Assembly: GCA_023429565.1 (NCBI GenBank)
Contig: JAEZDJ010000088.1
Coordinates: forward strand, 1-64,000
Origin: Actinomycetes bacterium
Lineage (GTDB): Bacteria > Actinomycetota > Coriobacteriia > Coriobacteriales > Eggerthellaceae
Direction: 5' to 3'
DNA: 64,000 nucleotides
The notes under the pieces are model-generated. The model ran no database searches, was not told the DNA's origin, and saw nothing but the letters and a program-made list of their open reading frames with translations. Shown here in pieces: positions 26,754 through 35,718 of this stretch; the stretch's first letter is position 1; each line of letters begins with the position of its first letter. The translations under genes and the position numbers were made by a program.

Positions 26754-28547
26754 TCAACATTCCTGCTCCCTTCGAAGAGCGGACGAGGGAACAACCGTCG
26801 CGTAGCGCACATCACCCTCAATAAACACGCGCGAGACCTGCATGTTCATCATGGCGGCATGCTCCAACTCATCGCGTCTGAACAGCGTGCAGACCACTTC
26901 CTCGCGCGCCGTAGCAGCCATGTCCTCGAATAAAACCAGCTCGCGCTCAAAAGCGGCCCGACGATGGTCGATCGTAAATTTGTCATCGACGGCGTCAGTG
27001 GCAGGCATAAAGCCGTCGATCAGCCCAGTTATAAACGTCACGCGCGGGAACCGTCCATGGCACCGTCTATAGGGAGCGATGGTGACGGCGTTGTCGCCAC
27101 CATCGCTCGCCACGGCCATACACGTCTCGACGGCCAAGCTTTTTACATCCGCACATGCAGGATCGTCACCAAGCAAAGCGATTTGGTCGAGTGAAAGAGC
27201 CATATCATGCTTTTTGAACAGCTCTGCAGCCTCCTTGCATGAAAGCTCCGCTCGACAGGCAATCAACAATGTGCTCAATTCCTCAAGCGGCGCGCGAAGC
27301 TTGTCGAATGCCTTGAAATCACGCCTGTCGCCATTGGGGTCAAGCAACTGCGTGACAATCTGAAGCACGCTCGCATCACGGTCCCGCGCATACGAGACCA
27401 ACTCCCAAAAAGCATCTGAGCGTAACAGCCAATCTCCAAAGCCCATCCACGAGCGCAACGCGACGAGGTCATCGGACTTCAGATACAGCTTGAGAAACGT
27501 TGCCAGCTTCATCGCGTTGAAGCGGCCCGTCACACGAGGATCGCCTTTGGCCTTGGTGCAACCCCTGTCCCTTCCGACAACGAGGCCCCGCCGTTCTAAG
27601 GCATTCGCCATGCCCGAAAGCCACGTCTCGTTGGGAACGGCCACCAGAACATCGCGAGGCTCCAATCCATCGGCGACACGCTGAGACACCGCTTCGGCCA
27701 CAAAAGAGAATTCATCTTCCGGATTGTCGCACGACTGGCATACACGCCGCGCTGCCGGCGTCTCTTCCTCCAACGATATCCATGCCGCATCATGGCGTCT
27801 CGCGAACGAAAGGAACCCTTCGTTGTGCGGATAGGGTTCAGCAGAACCAACCGCAGCAAGGCGAGTACCCGCAACAATCAAACCGGCAGTGGCCACATGT
27901 TCGACCAAACGTTGGGACGCCTTGCTCAGCATCCCGAAATCGTCTGCAAGCACGGCAAGCGGTGGAGGCTCAACGCCAGCCTTCAGCATGCCCTGATACG
28001 CAAACGACGACAACTCGCACGGCAGCATGGCGCGACGAGCTTCCAGGTTTTCGGACAGCAGGGAGAAAAGACGTCTCTCTTCATTGTTGATCAGCCAGCC
28101 ATCCCCCTCGCTGTCGCAGTCGCTTATGCCTTTGCAGAAGAACTTGAACATCTCCCGCAGGCGACGCGGCTTGAGGCCACTGACCTTCATGTCCTCCATC
28201 AGGACATCTATCTCGTTTTCGCTGAGCACCCGGGGATCGCGTCCGACAGATGCGCCCACACGTGCCTCTGCGAGTATCCGCATCGCCATCTGCTCGATCG
28301 TGACCACATCGGCCGGTCCGAGCGAGGGATAGTCGGCAAAGCGCATGCGATAGCGATTCGCAGCCAAATCATCGACGCAAACGATGCGAACGCGAACGCC
28401 CGTGGAAGCCAGTTGGTTCGCTTTCGCCAAGAAAGGATTGGTCAAGTCTCTCGATAGATCGCGGTAGATGCAGGCATAAGAGCCACCCGCCAATTCCAAC
28501 AGGAATTGCGTCGCATCGTCAATTTCCGCAACAGCATCAACGCTCAT
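26754..28547 (-). CDS. UvrD-helicase-like protein apparently lacking Walker A
   Basis: The 597-residue protein follows superfamily 1 helicase order by eye: VRVRIVCVDDLAANRYRMRF, then VVTIEQMAMRILAEA and LSENEIDVLMEDM as in UvrD domain 1. A Walker B-like LAVLADDFGMLSKASQRL follows (Asp202-Asp203). Further C-terminal stretches resemble UvrD domain 2, with VTIAPYRRCHGRFPRVTFITGL near motif V. The N-terminus (AGGSYACIYRDLSRDL) has no GxxGxGK[ST], so ATP binding is doubtful. The ATG at 28547 follows GATGGAGG. Its placement in a redox gene train is odd. A non-catalytic scaffold or regulator is possible. Confidence 0.6.
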   Translation of the reverse strand: MSVDAVAEIDDATQFLLELAGGSYACIYRDLSRDLTNPFLAKANQLASTGVRVRIVCVDDLAANRYRMRFADYPSLGPADVVTIEQMAMRILAEARVGASVGRDPRVLSENEIDVLMEDMKVSGLKPRRLREMFKFFCKGISDCDSEGDGWLINNEERRLFSLLSENLEARRAMLPCELSSFAYQGMLKAGVEPPPLAVLADDFGMLSKASQRLVEHVATAGLIVAGTRLAAVGSAEPYPHNEGFLSFARRHDAAWISLEEETPAARRVCQSCDNPEDEFSFVAEAVSQRVADGLEPRDVLVAVPNETWLSGMANALERRGLVVGRDRGCTKAKGDPRVTGRFNAMKLATFLKLYLKSDDLVALRSWMGFGDWLLRSDAFWELVSYARDRDASVLQIVTQLLDPNGDRRDFKAFDKLRAPLEELSTLLIACRAELSCKEAAELFKKHDMALSLDQIALLGDDPACADVKSLAVETCMAVASDGGDNAVTIAPYRRCHGRFPRVTFITGLIDGFMPATDAVDDKFTIDHRRAAFERELVLFEDMAATAREEVVCTLFRRDELEHAAMMNMQVSRVFIEGDVRYATVVPSSALRREQEC

Positions 28548-28672
28548 GTCGTTCGGCCTCCATCTTCTCATAGTTCCAAAGATGAAGCCCTCTGCCTCGA
28601 AGCCCCCAAGCTTCACATCAAGCATTCATTGACGTGCACCAGTATGCCCGAGCCTCCCAGCTCGGTCTACCA

Positions 28673-29212
28673 TCATTCTGAAAAGGAATGGATAAGATCC
28701 AGCGCTTGCTGCTTGTCGCTCACTCCGAGCTTCCGATACGCGCTGCCAAGGAGTTCAGCCACCTCGTCACGAGAGACACCCAGCTCCTTCCGCATGCTTT
28801 CAAGGGAGAATTCTTCCAAGTAGAGCACGAGGGCACCGGTCTCCCGCTCATCAAGCTGAAACTTGAGGGCACAGGCACGACATTTGCATCGCAATGCGGG
28901 GTTCCGAGAGGGGTCCGCCATCAATACGCTCATGTCGGAAGCCGCAGTCCCCAAAGGAAGCGCACCCAGAAGCCGCTCCGTCTGGCCAAGCAAGCGCTCC
29001 AATTTCACTGCCTGCAAATACAACACCCTTCCCGCTTCGGTCAACCGAACGCCCCTGCGATTCCGCACAAAAAGCTCGACGCCATACTCGCGCTCAAGGG
29101 CTGCGATATGCTTGCTTAATGTCGACTGGGTCAGATGGAGTTCCACGGCGGCAGCCGTGAAACTGCCGAGGTTCGCCACCTGCACATATTCCTGCAGGTA
29201 CAGGGTTTCCAT
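28673..29212 (-). CDS. hybrid regulator: LysR-type N-terminal HTH plus LuxR-type C-terminal HTH
   Basis: The 179-residue protein starts METLYLQEYVQVANLGSF and carries a complete LysR winged helix (residues 1-65, with LTQSTLSKHIAALEREYG). The LysR effector domain is absent. After a helical linker (66-90) there is a Cys cluster RCKCRAC (Cys109, 111, 114). A LuxR-like helix-turn-helix follows at about 119-176 (LDERETGALVLYLEEFSLES, then AYRKLGVSDKQQAL). The three Cys could bind a metal or respond to redox. It lies 6 bases after the membrane LuxR gene. I know of no standard family with this order. Confidence 0.75.
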   Translation of the reverse strand: METLYLQEYVQVANLGSFTAAAVELHLTQSTLSKHIAALEREYGVELFVRNRRGVRLTEAGRVLYLQAVKLERLLGQTERLLGALPLGTAASDMSVLMADPSRNPALRCKCRACALKFQLDERETGALVLYLEEFSLESMRKELGVSRDEVAELLGSAYRKLGVSDKQQALDLIHSFSE

Positions 29213-29218
29213 AGCAGT

Positions 29219-30685
29219 CTACATCTCCTCGTTTGCCAGTATGTCGTCCTTCGCCAGATCGATGAGCTCCTGACGGTTGTTGACCCCCGTCTTTTGATAG
29301 ATATGCCTGATATGCGTGCTTACCGTACCTGCCGAGATGAACAGCGTCTCCTGGATGCGCGATATGGTGCGTCCCTCAAGGAGCAAGGGCAGCACCTCGC
29401 TTTCACGTGGCGAAAGGGCATAGAGCGCGACGATGGCGATGCAGGGATCGACCGGGCCGCCCTCACGCCGAACATCATGGTTGCGAGCATTTCCGACAAG
29501 ATTGACCTCGCCAATTCCAATCTTGATAAGATCGGTTTCCGTGAACAGAAACAGATGCGCTATGAACAACAGCGACACTGCAACCAACGTGACGACGGTC
29601 AAATCAAACAAGGGAATGCCCGTTGCCAACAGAGAATGGGCAAACGTCGATCCCACGGCCTCACCGCCATACAAAGCGAAAAAGCCCAAACCGATGGCGC
29701 GGGCCGGACCCACCCTGAAACTGGTGGCGACATCGATGCACACCACACATAGCACCAACACGTAACAATGGTAGCCCCCAAAGATGAGCGCATACGAATA
29801 GGTATTGTTATCGGCCATGAACGGAGTGGACAGGCATCCCAGACAGAGCATGAGCATGGCGAAGCGGTAGGCGAAGAAGACACCGTCCCGACGTAGAAAT
29901 ACCGCAATCAGAAGCACCGCCAGCGCGCCGACGAACCCTGCAAGAAGCAAATACGATCCGAACACGTTCTGAACCGCATATGTCTTGAATCCAGACACCA
30001 CGTCGAAAAACCCTTCCAGCATGCCAATGAGGGCAGCGCCGGCCAACGCCTTCACGAACAGGGCCAACGTATGATGCGACAGCGTCTGTTCGGACACCGA
30101 GACAAGCCGATCCTCGCCATTCATGCTCCTTTTCAAAAGAAATGCAGAAGCGGCCGGCAAGAACATGATCACGAGAATGGCGGGCACTTGAGGGGCAAAG
30201 GTCAGGCCATATGCCGCGACAAACGAAACGCAGAGAGAGAAAGCCAGCTCAACGAGCGCCAGCCGCCCTCCCAAGCCTGAAAGCAATTCCACCCAGCATA
30301 GGAAGAGAACCGCCGAGCCCGTGCCCGTCATGATGGCGCCGACGCCGAGGCTCAGCATGCCCGTTGGCGTGGTGGGATCGGCAAAGGGAGTGAGCACACT
30401 GCCCAGGCTCATCATGGTGGCAGAACCGATGACAACGGGAGAACTTGCGCCAACGCTCTCACGGCGCACGATGATAGCTACAAAAAGAAGGGTGACCACC
30501 ATGGACACCAAGGATATGAGCAAACTCATGTACAGCGTTCCCCGCACGTCCGACGAGAAGCTGTAAGGCACGATGCTATAAAACATCATGATCATCCACA
30601 GCCACTGCAAAGCCACGCCAGCAATGCGCTTAAGCGACAGGTTTTCCCTCCGTGCGATGTCCCAAGCCGCCCGAAACTGCCCCAT
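29219..30685 (-). CDS. membrane-bound LuxR-family transcriptional regulator (about 12 helices plus C-terminal HTH)
   Basis: The 488-residue protein has the same plan as the one at 19475: about twelve hydrophobic helices, then a LuxR helix-turn-helix near the C-terminus (LSPRESEVLPLLLEGRT, then TVSTHIRHIYQKTGVNNRQE). The start at 30685 (MGQFRAAWD) follows GGGGGGTGGAAGAT; the longer frame adds 10 residues. It is divergent from the Mo enzyme at 31044 and co-directional with the hybrid regulator. By analogy with known Eggerthellaceae loci it likely controls the Mo enzyme operon. Confidence 0.88.
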   Translation of the reverse strand: MGQFRAAWDIARRENLSLKRIAGVALQWLWMIMMFYSIVPYSFSSDVRGTLYMSLLISLVSMVVTLLFVAIIVRRESVGASSPVVIGSATMMSLGSVLTPFADPTTPTGMLSLGVGAIMTGTGSAVLFLCWVELLSGLGGRLALVELAFSLCVSFVAAYGLTFAPQVPAILVIMFLPAASAFLLKRSMNGEDRLVSVSEQTLSHHTLALFVKALAGAALIGMLEGFFDVVSGFKTYAVQNVFGSYLLLAGFVGALAVLLIAVFLRRDGVFFAYRFAMLMLCLGCLSTPFMADNNTYSYALIFGGYHCYVLVLCVVCIDVATSFRVGPARAIGLGFFALYGGEAVGSTFAHSLLATGIPLFDLTVVTLVAVSLLFIAHLFLFTETDLIKIGIGEVNLVGNARNHDVRREGGPVDPCIAIVALYALSPRESEVLPLLLEGRTISRIQETLFISAGTVSTHIRHIYQKTGVNNRQELIDLAKDDILANEEM

Positions 30686-31043
30686 ATCTTCCACCCCCCG
30701 ATCGGTGCACAGCACCGAGCCTGCCGGCCTCTCTGCCGGCAGTTCTGATTATACGGAAATGCCAGCTTGACCTCTTCAAGGAATTTATACTAGTTTAAGG
30801 ATAATTTATGATAGGCCATTTTAATAACACCTGATCAATTAACTCTGATGCTTTTTCATGATTGCAAAATCATAAGAATTTATGACCCAGCCAAACCCTC
30901 CTCGCAAGCTTTGAACGATGCAAGCATGCCCCCTGCATCCCTAAGGTGGCTGTCGCGGCAGGGAGGGCTCTGCACCGCAAAGCGGCAGCCCCCTCCCTCC
31001 CTGCCGCATGACGAGAGGAAGACGAGAAACAAGGAGGAGGAGT
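30686..31043. other. divergent control region between LuxR and molybdoenzyme operon
   Basis: No gene. Two inverted repeats lie close to the LuxR start: TCGGTGC/GCACCGA around an ACA centre (about 30702-30718), and CTGCCGGC (30720-30727) with its complement (30734-30741). The stretch 30780-30900 is AT-rich and probably contains the promoters. No -10/-35 pair with good spacing was recognised. Confidence 0.4.
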
Positions 31044-34000
31044 ATGGGTAAGCCGATCATGTCCCGACGCACGTTTGTCAAGACCGCGGCTATCACGGGT
31101 GCCGCAGTTGCGGCATTTGGCACTTCCACGCATGTCGCGCTGGCTGACCAAACATTCAGCGAGGCATCGGGCAATGACACCGTCACCGTCAAAACCTGCT
31201 GTCGTGGATGCGGCAAAATGGAATGCGGGGTGAAGGTCATCGTCCAAAACGGACGAGCCATACGCGTCGAGGCCGACGAAGGCGCGTTTCAGTCAATGGG
31301 AAATTGCTGCACGAAATCGCAGTCATCCATTCAAGCAGCCTATCACCCCGACCGGCTGCATTACCCCATGAAACGCACCAACCCCAAGGGAGAGGATCCC
31401 GGTTGGCAGCGTATCAGCTGGGACGAGGCCATGGAGACCATCAAGGACAATCTTCTGGCAATCAAAAAGAAGTACGGTGGCGAGTCGATTGCCTGTCAAG
31501 TTGGCACTTCTCGAATTTGGTGCATGCATTCGGAATCAATTCTGAAGAATATGCTGGAAACGCCAAATAACATTGAGGCTTGGCAGATCTGCAAGGGTCC
31601 CCGTCACTTTGCGACCACCATGGTTTCGCAATTTGCCATGTCCTGGATGGAGACCATCACCCGTCCAAAGGTCTTCGTGCAATGGGCCGGTGCATCGGAG
31701 CTTTCGAATTACGACGATTCCTGCCGCACAACCGTCGATGTCGCATCCCGCGCGGACGTGCATATCAGCGTCGATCCGCGCATGGCCAACATGGGAAAAG
31801 AAGCGGACTATTGGCAACACCTTCGGCCCGGCACCGACGGCGCCTTGGCGCTCGCCTGGACCAATGTCATCATTCAGAAGAAACTCTACGATGAGATCTA
31901 TACCAAGAAATGGACCAATGCGCCGTTTCTCGTGTGTGAGGACATGGAGCCCAGCGGCTTTCCAACGGTTCGCACCGACGGTTCGTATTGGGACGTCAAA
32001 ACTCGCCTGATCAAGGAAAGCGACATCAAGGAAGGCGGCAGCCCTTACAAGTTTCTCGTCTACGACAATAACTGGGAGAAGCTGAAAGACCAGGGCATCG
32101 AGCATGAGTATGGTCCTTTCACCTGGTTTAATGCTGATCAAGAGGGAAACATTGACGAAACAGGCGGGTTCTGGGAAGGCGAGAACTACGACTCAGAAAA
32201 GGCATATGAGGGCCGCGAGGCTTCGCAGGACAACCTATTGCCTGGACAGACGCAAGGATGGTTGCCAGACCTGATGGGTTTCGACCCAGCCATAGATCCA
32301 GCGCTCGAAGGCGAATTCGACATCACGCTGAAAGACGGCAGGACGGTCAAGGTCAAGCCCGTATGGGAGCACTACAAAGCCCGCGCCGCTGAATTCGACC
32401 TGGAAACTGCCGAAGAAATCACCGGCATTCCCGCCACGGAAATCGAAGCAGCAGCGACGGCTTATGGCGACCGCATCGATCCCAGCAGCGGCTTCGGCAA
32501 TGGCGGAATCCAGTACATGCTTGCACAGGAGCACGCCTGCAACGCGATTCAGAACAGCCGCGCGCTCGACAACCTCGTGGGCATCACCGGCAACATGGAC
32601 ACCCCGGGCGGCAACCGCGGGCCCACAGTCGTCCCAATCGACGGCGATCTCCAGGGCTTCTCCGCCTGGGCGCCGGGAGCCTCCACTCCACCGGCGGAGG
32701 TCAACCTCAAGCAGCTTGGCATCGAAAAGTTTCCCCTTCTGGGATGGTGGCAATATTGGTGCGACGGATCGACCCTCTGGGATGCCGTCATCACAGGCGA
32801 TCCCTACCCCGTTCGCGCACTTTGGAACGAATCGGGAAACTTCATGAGCCAGACCAACACGACGCGGGCATGGGAAGCGCTTTGCGCCTTGGACTTCTAT
32901 GTCGACCTCAACCTGTGGCATACGCCCTCAACCGATGCGGCAGATATCATCTTGCCAGTTGCCCACTGGATAGAGCTCAACTCGCCACGTGCAAGCCAAG
33001 GCTCCGCAGGAGCCATGGGAGCAACCGTGAAATGCGTGCAGCCTCCCGCCGAAGCGAAATACGATCCCGAAATCGTCATGGACTTCGCGCGTCGCATGGA
33101 ATGGCAGTGGACCAATGAGCCGGGCAACGAATGGCCCGACATTGATTGGCAGCTCAATGACTCCATCAAGCTGCTCACCGACGATGAGTTGACCTATACC
33201 ACGTGGCACGTCGAAAACGGCAAGGTGAGCCATGAACGGCACGGCGTCGACATGGACAAGGTCACGCCCAAGTATCCCACTTGGAACGACTATGTCGCCG
33301 ATTTTCAGAAGCATGGCTGGTGGCAGGCAAAAGACATCGAGCCGCGCAACTGGGGAACCTACCGGCGCTATCAGACGGGAGCGATGCGTGCACGTGACCG
33401 CGTATGGGCACGCCTTGACTACACGGCAGGCAAGGGCATTGGAGACTGGAAACCCGGCTGGTTCACCCCCACCATGAAGCAGGAGATCTGGTCCACCGTC
33501 ATGGAAACGCATCATCCAGACAACCCCGAATGGTTTCTGCCCAGCTGGAAAGAACCTCCCCATGGCCCCAACGATGGAGACCGCATCAAGGAATATCCCT
33601 TGACCGCCACCACAGGCCGTCGCATACCCGTGTACTTCCACAGCGAGCATCGTCAGCTTCCCTGGTGTCGAGAGCTGTGGCCGGTTCCACGCATTGAGAT
33701 CAATCCTGCGACTGCCGCCGATTACGGCATAGAGCAGGGAGACTGGGTATGGATTGAGACCGAATGGGGCAAGATCCGCGAGGTCGCGGATCTGTATTAC
33801 GGAGTTGACAAGAACGTGGTGAACTTGGAACACACGTGGTGGTATCCCGAGGTTCAGGATGCCGGCCACGGCTTCCAGCTTTCAGCTGTCAATCAGCTGA
33901 TCGACCATCACGCACAAGATCCTCATTCTGGCAGCTCGAACCTACGCGCCTACCAGGTAAAGATTTACAAAGCGACGGCAGACAACAGCCCGTTCAACAA

Positions 34001-34097
34001 CCCCGTGCCGTGCGACAGCGCCGGAGTGCCCATCATCCACACTTCCGACGATCCCCGTTTGAAGGAATGGCTGCCCGTTTACGAGGGGAGGAACTAG
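31044..34097 (+). CDS. Tat-exported molybdopterin oxidoreductase, DMSO reductase family, catalytic subunit
   Basis: The 1017-residue protein starts after AAGGAGGAGGAGT. It has a Tat signal (MSRRTFVKTAAI, residues 6-17) with cleavage near ALA-DQ. A 4Fe-4S site (Cys52/53, Cys56, Cys61 and Cys88/89; spacing CxxCxxxxC) comes next, then the bis-MGD fold with YHPDRLHYPMKR (100-111). Cys183 in WQICKGPRH is a possible Mo ligand. GGNRGPT and the C-terminal PAxAxxYGIEQGDWVWIETEWG are typical. Size, Tat signal, LuxR neighbour and ferredoxin partner fit the group holding the gut catechol dehydroxylases. The substrate is not readable from sequence. Confidence 0.88.
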   Translation: MGKPIMSRRTFVKTAAITGAAVAAFGTSTHVALADQTFSEASGNDTVTVKTCCRGCGKMECGVKVIVQNGRAIRVEADEGAFQSMGNCCTKSQSSIQAAYHPDRLHYPMKRTNPKGEDPGWQRISWDEAMETIKDNLLAIKKKYGGESIACQVGTSRIWCMHSESILKNMLETPNNIEAWQICKGPRHFATTMVSQFAMSWMETITRPKVFVQWAGASELSNYDDSCRTTVDVASRADVHISVDPRMANMGKEADYWQHLRPGTDGALALAWTNVIIQKKLYDEIYTKKWTNAPFLVCEDMEPSGFPTVRTDGSYWDVKTRLIKESDIKEGGSPYKFLVYDNNWEKLKDQGIEHEYGPFTWFNADQEGNIDETGGFWEGENYDSEKAYEGREASQDNLLPGQTQGWLPDLMGFDPAIDPALEGEFDITLKDGRTVKVKPVWEHYKARAAEFDLETAEEITGIPATEIEAAATAYGDRIDPSSGFGNGGIQYMLAQEHACNAIQNSRALDNLVGITGNMDTPGGNRGPTVVPIDGDLQGFSAWAPGASTPPAEVNLKQLGIEKFPLLGWWQYWCDGSTLWDAVITGDPYPVRALWNESGNFMSQTNTTRAWEALCALDFYVDLNLWHTPSTDAADIILPVAHWIELNSPRASQGSAGAMGATVKCVQPPAEAKYDPEIVMDFARRMEWQWTNEPGNEWPDIDWQLNDSIKLLTDDELTYTTWHVENGKVSHERHGVDMDKVTPKYPTWNDYVADFQKHGWWQAKDIEPRNWGTYRRYQTGAMRARDRVWARLDYTAGKGIGDWKPGWFTPTMKQEIWSTVMETHHPDNPEWFLPSWKEPPHGPNDGDRIKEYPLTATTGRRIPVYFHSEHRQLPWCRELWPVPRIEINPATAADYGIEQGDWVWIETEWGKIREVADLYYGVDKNVVNLEHTWWYPEVQDAGHGFQLSAVNQLIDHHAQDPHSGSSNLRAYQVKIYKATADNSPFNNPVPCDSAGVPIIHTSDDPRLKEWLPVYEGRN

Positions 34098-34101
34098 AGA
34101 C

Positions 34102-34734
34102 ATGTCGAAAGCGATCATCACCGACCTCAACCGCTGCGTTGGATGCCTAGCCTGCTCAGTCGCCTGCAAAGCGGTCAACAACGTGCCCATCGGCAACTAT
34201 TGGAACAAGGTCGTCCGGGTGGGTCCCAATCCCGTCCCGGAGGGATCAGGACAATATCCCGATGTGTATATGTACTTCTTGCCTATCGGATGTCAACACT
34301 GCGCAAATCCTGAATGCGTAAAAGTATGCCCGACAGAAGCGTCTCATGTTGCCAGCGACGGCTCGATACAGATCGACAAGTCGAAATGCATTGGTTGCCA
34401 GTTTTGCGTCATGGCATGTCCTTACGGCGTTCGCTATCTCAACGAGGAAGAGCGCGTCGTCGAAAAATGCACGCTTTGCGAACAAAAGCTGTCGCAAGGC
34501 GAACTCCCCCAATGCGTCAGCCAATGCGGCGGCAACGCCCGGTGGATTGGAGACACCGAAGAAGGCTTGGAATCCTATGTCGGGTCATACGACACAGCAA
34601 ACGAGCAGCGCAGAATGGTCGAATTCCTGGAGCCCTTCGAAGAATCAGACATCTATCATCTGCCAAATGTCGGAAACGACCCAGCATTCTCCTTCATACT
34701 GCGTGACCATCATTGGGAAGGAGGCGATGCGTGA
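34102..34734 (+). CDS. 4Fe-4S electron-transfer subunit of the molybdoenzyme (DmsB/TtrB type)
   Basis: The 210-residue protein has four ferredoxin Cys sets in the DmsB/NrfC order: CVGCLACSVACK near residue 12, CQHCANPECVKVCP, CIGCQFCVMACPYG, and CTLCEQ with CVSQCGG. It carries electrons between the membrane anchor and the catalytic subunit. It has no signal peptide, so it is probably exported with the Tat-bearing catalytic partner. It lies 4 bases after the catalytic gene and overlaps the anchor gene. Confidence 0.93.
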   Translation: MSKAIITDLNRCVGCLACSVACKAVNNVPIGNYWNKVVRVGPNPVPEGSGQYPDVYMYFLPIGCQHCANPECVKVCPTEASHVASDGSIQIDKSKCIGCQFCVMACPYGVRYLNEEERVVEKCTLCEQKLSQGELPQCVSQCGGNARWIGDTEEGLESYVGSYDTANEQRRMVEFLEPFEESDIYHLPNVGNDPAFSFILRDHHWEGGDA

Positions 34735-35603
34735 TGGAGACGCAGTGGCCTCTGGTTATCTTCACCGTGTTCGTGTGTCTGACATGCGGCCTTCTGGGGT
34801 GCATGTCCATCCTTGCTCTCAAAGGCCAAGGCAGGACCTTGCAGGCGTCGCTCCTTGCCACGTCTTTTGCTTCTCTGGTGCTCGGAGGCATAGGCGCCTT
34901 CCTGCACCTGCAGCACTGGGAGCGCATTTTCAATGGCTTCGGGCACATTACGTCCGGCATCACTCAAGAACTCATGGGGTGCGTTGCGCTTGGCATCGTG
35001 ATAGTGATTTGGTTCCTCATGCTGCGCAGCGGCAAAGAGCTGCCGAAGTGGCTTTCCGTGGCAACCCTCGTCGTCGCGCTCGGGATGGTGATCGCCACCG
35101 CTCATTCCTACCTCATGCCGGCCCGCCCTGCCTGGGGAGTTCCTCTCGTTGCTTTCTATCTTGGCAACGCCTGCTTGTTGGGCCCCGTAGCGCTCTGGCT
35201 CATCTCAGAGATCAGGAAAGACGCCGAGGTTAAAAGAACCGCTCTTGGCCTTGCCTTTATCGGAACCATCATCCAGATCGCAGGCAGTGTCGTCTATGTA
35301 GCGGCCTGTGCGACTGCGCGCATCGTCAGCTACGGACATTATGCCGATCCAACCTCCATGACCACCGCCCCCGCACAGGTTGGCAGCCTGCTGTTCGAAA
35401 TGGTTCTGGGCGAAGGAGCGCTGTCGTTCTGGATTGCCTTGATCTGCGTGGTCATTGTCCTGGCCTGCTCCGTCATTGCCAAGAGAAGGCCGCGTTCTTC
35501 CAAGACCGCCGCAATCATCGCGGCCATTGCGGCCATCGCATTCTCACTGTTGTTCAGAGTTTTGATCTATCAGCTCGGATACTCCGTATTCCTGCTGTAC
35601 TGA
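34734..35603 (+). CDS. DmsC-type membrane anchor subunit
   Basis: The 289-residue protein has about eight membrane helices, starting with QWPLVIFTVFVCLTCGLLG, which matches the DmsC family (ExWPLVxFT). DmsC proteins oxidise menaquinol and pass electrons to the DmsB-type subunit. The ATG overlaps the preceding stop as TGATG. With the two upstream genes it forms a complete Mo-enzyme/ferredoxin/anchor complex. Confidence 0.9.
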   Translation: METQWPLVIFTVFVCLTCGLLGCMSILALKGQGRTLQASLLATSFASLVLGGIGAFLHLQHWERIFNGFGHITSGITQELMGCVALGIVIVIWFLMLRSGKELPKWLSVATLVVALGMVIATAHSYLMPARPAWGVPLVAFYLGNACLLGPVALWLISEIRKDAEVKRTALGLAFIGTIIQIAGSVVYVAACATARIVSYGHYADPTSMTTAPAQVGSLLFEMVLGEGALSFWIALICVVIVLACSVIAKRRPRSSKTAAIIAAIAAIAFSLLFRVLIYQLGYSVFLLY

Positions 35604-35612
35604 GCCAGCTTT

Positions 35613-35639
35613 CCGCCCAGCCCACAAGAGGCTGGGCGG
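35613..35639 (+). terminator. terminator hairpin of the molybdoenzyme operon
   Basis: CCGCCCAGCC (35613-35622) and its complement (35630-35639) form a perfect 10-base stem 10 bases after the stop. No T run. Confidence 0.6.
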
Positions 35640-35663
35640 GACGGGCAGACCAGCCCAAGAAGC

Positions 35664-35717
35664 CCCCACGCCGTCGGGCCCAAGAACTGCCGTCATCTCG
35701 GGCCCGACGGCGTGGGG
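35664..35717. terminator. 18-base perfect inverted repeat after the GGDEF gene
   Basis: CCCCACGCCGTCGGGCCC (35664-35681) and its exact complement (35700-35717) are separated by 18 bases. It lies just past the stop of the minus-strand GGDEF gene and can serve as a terminator in both directions. Confidence 0.6.
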
Positions 35718-35718
35718 T

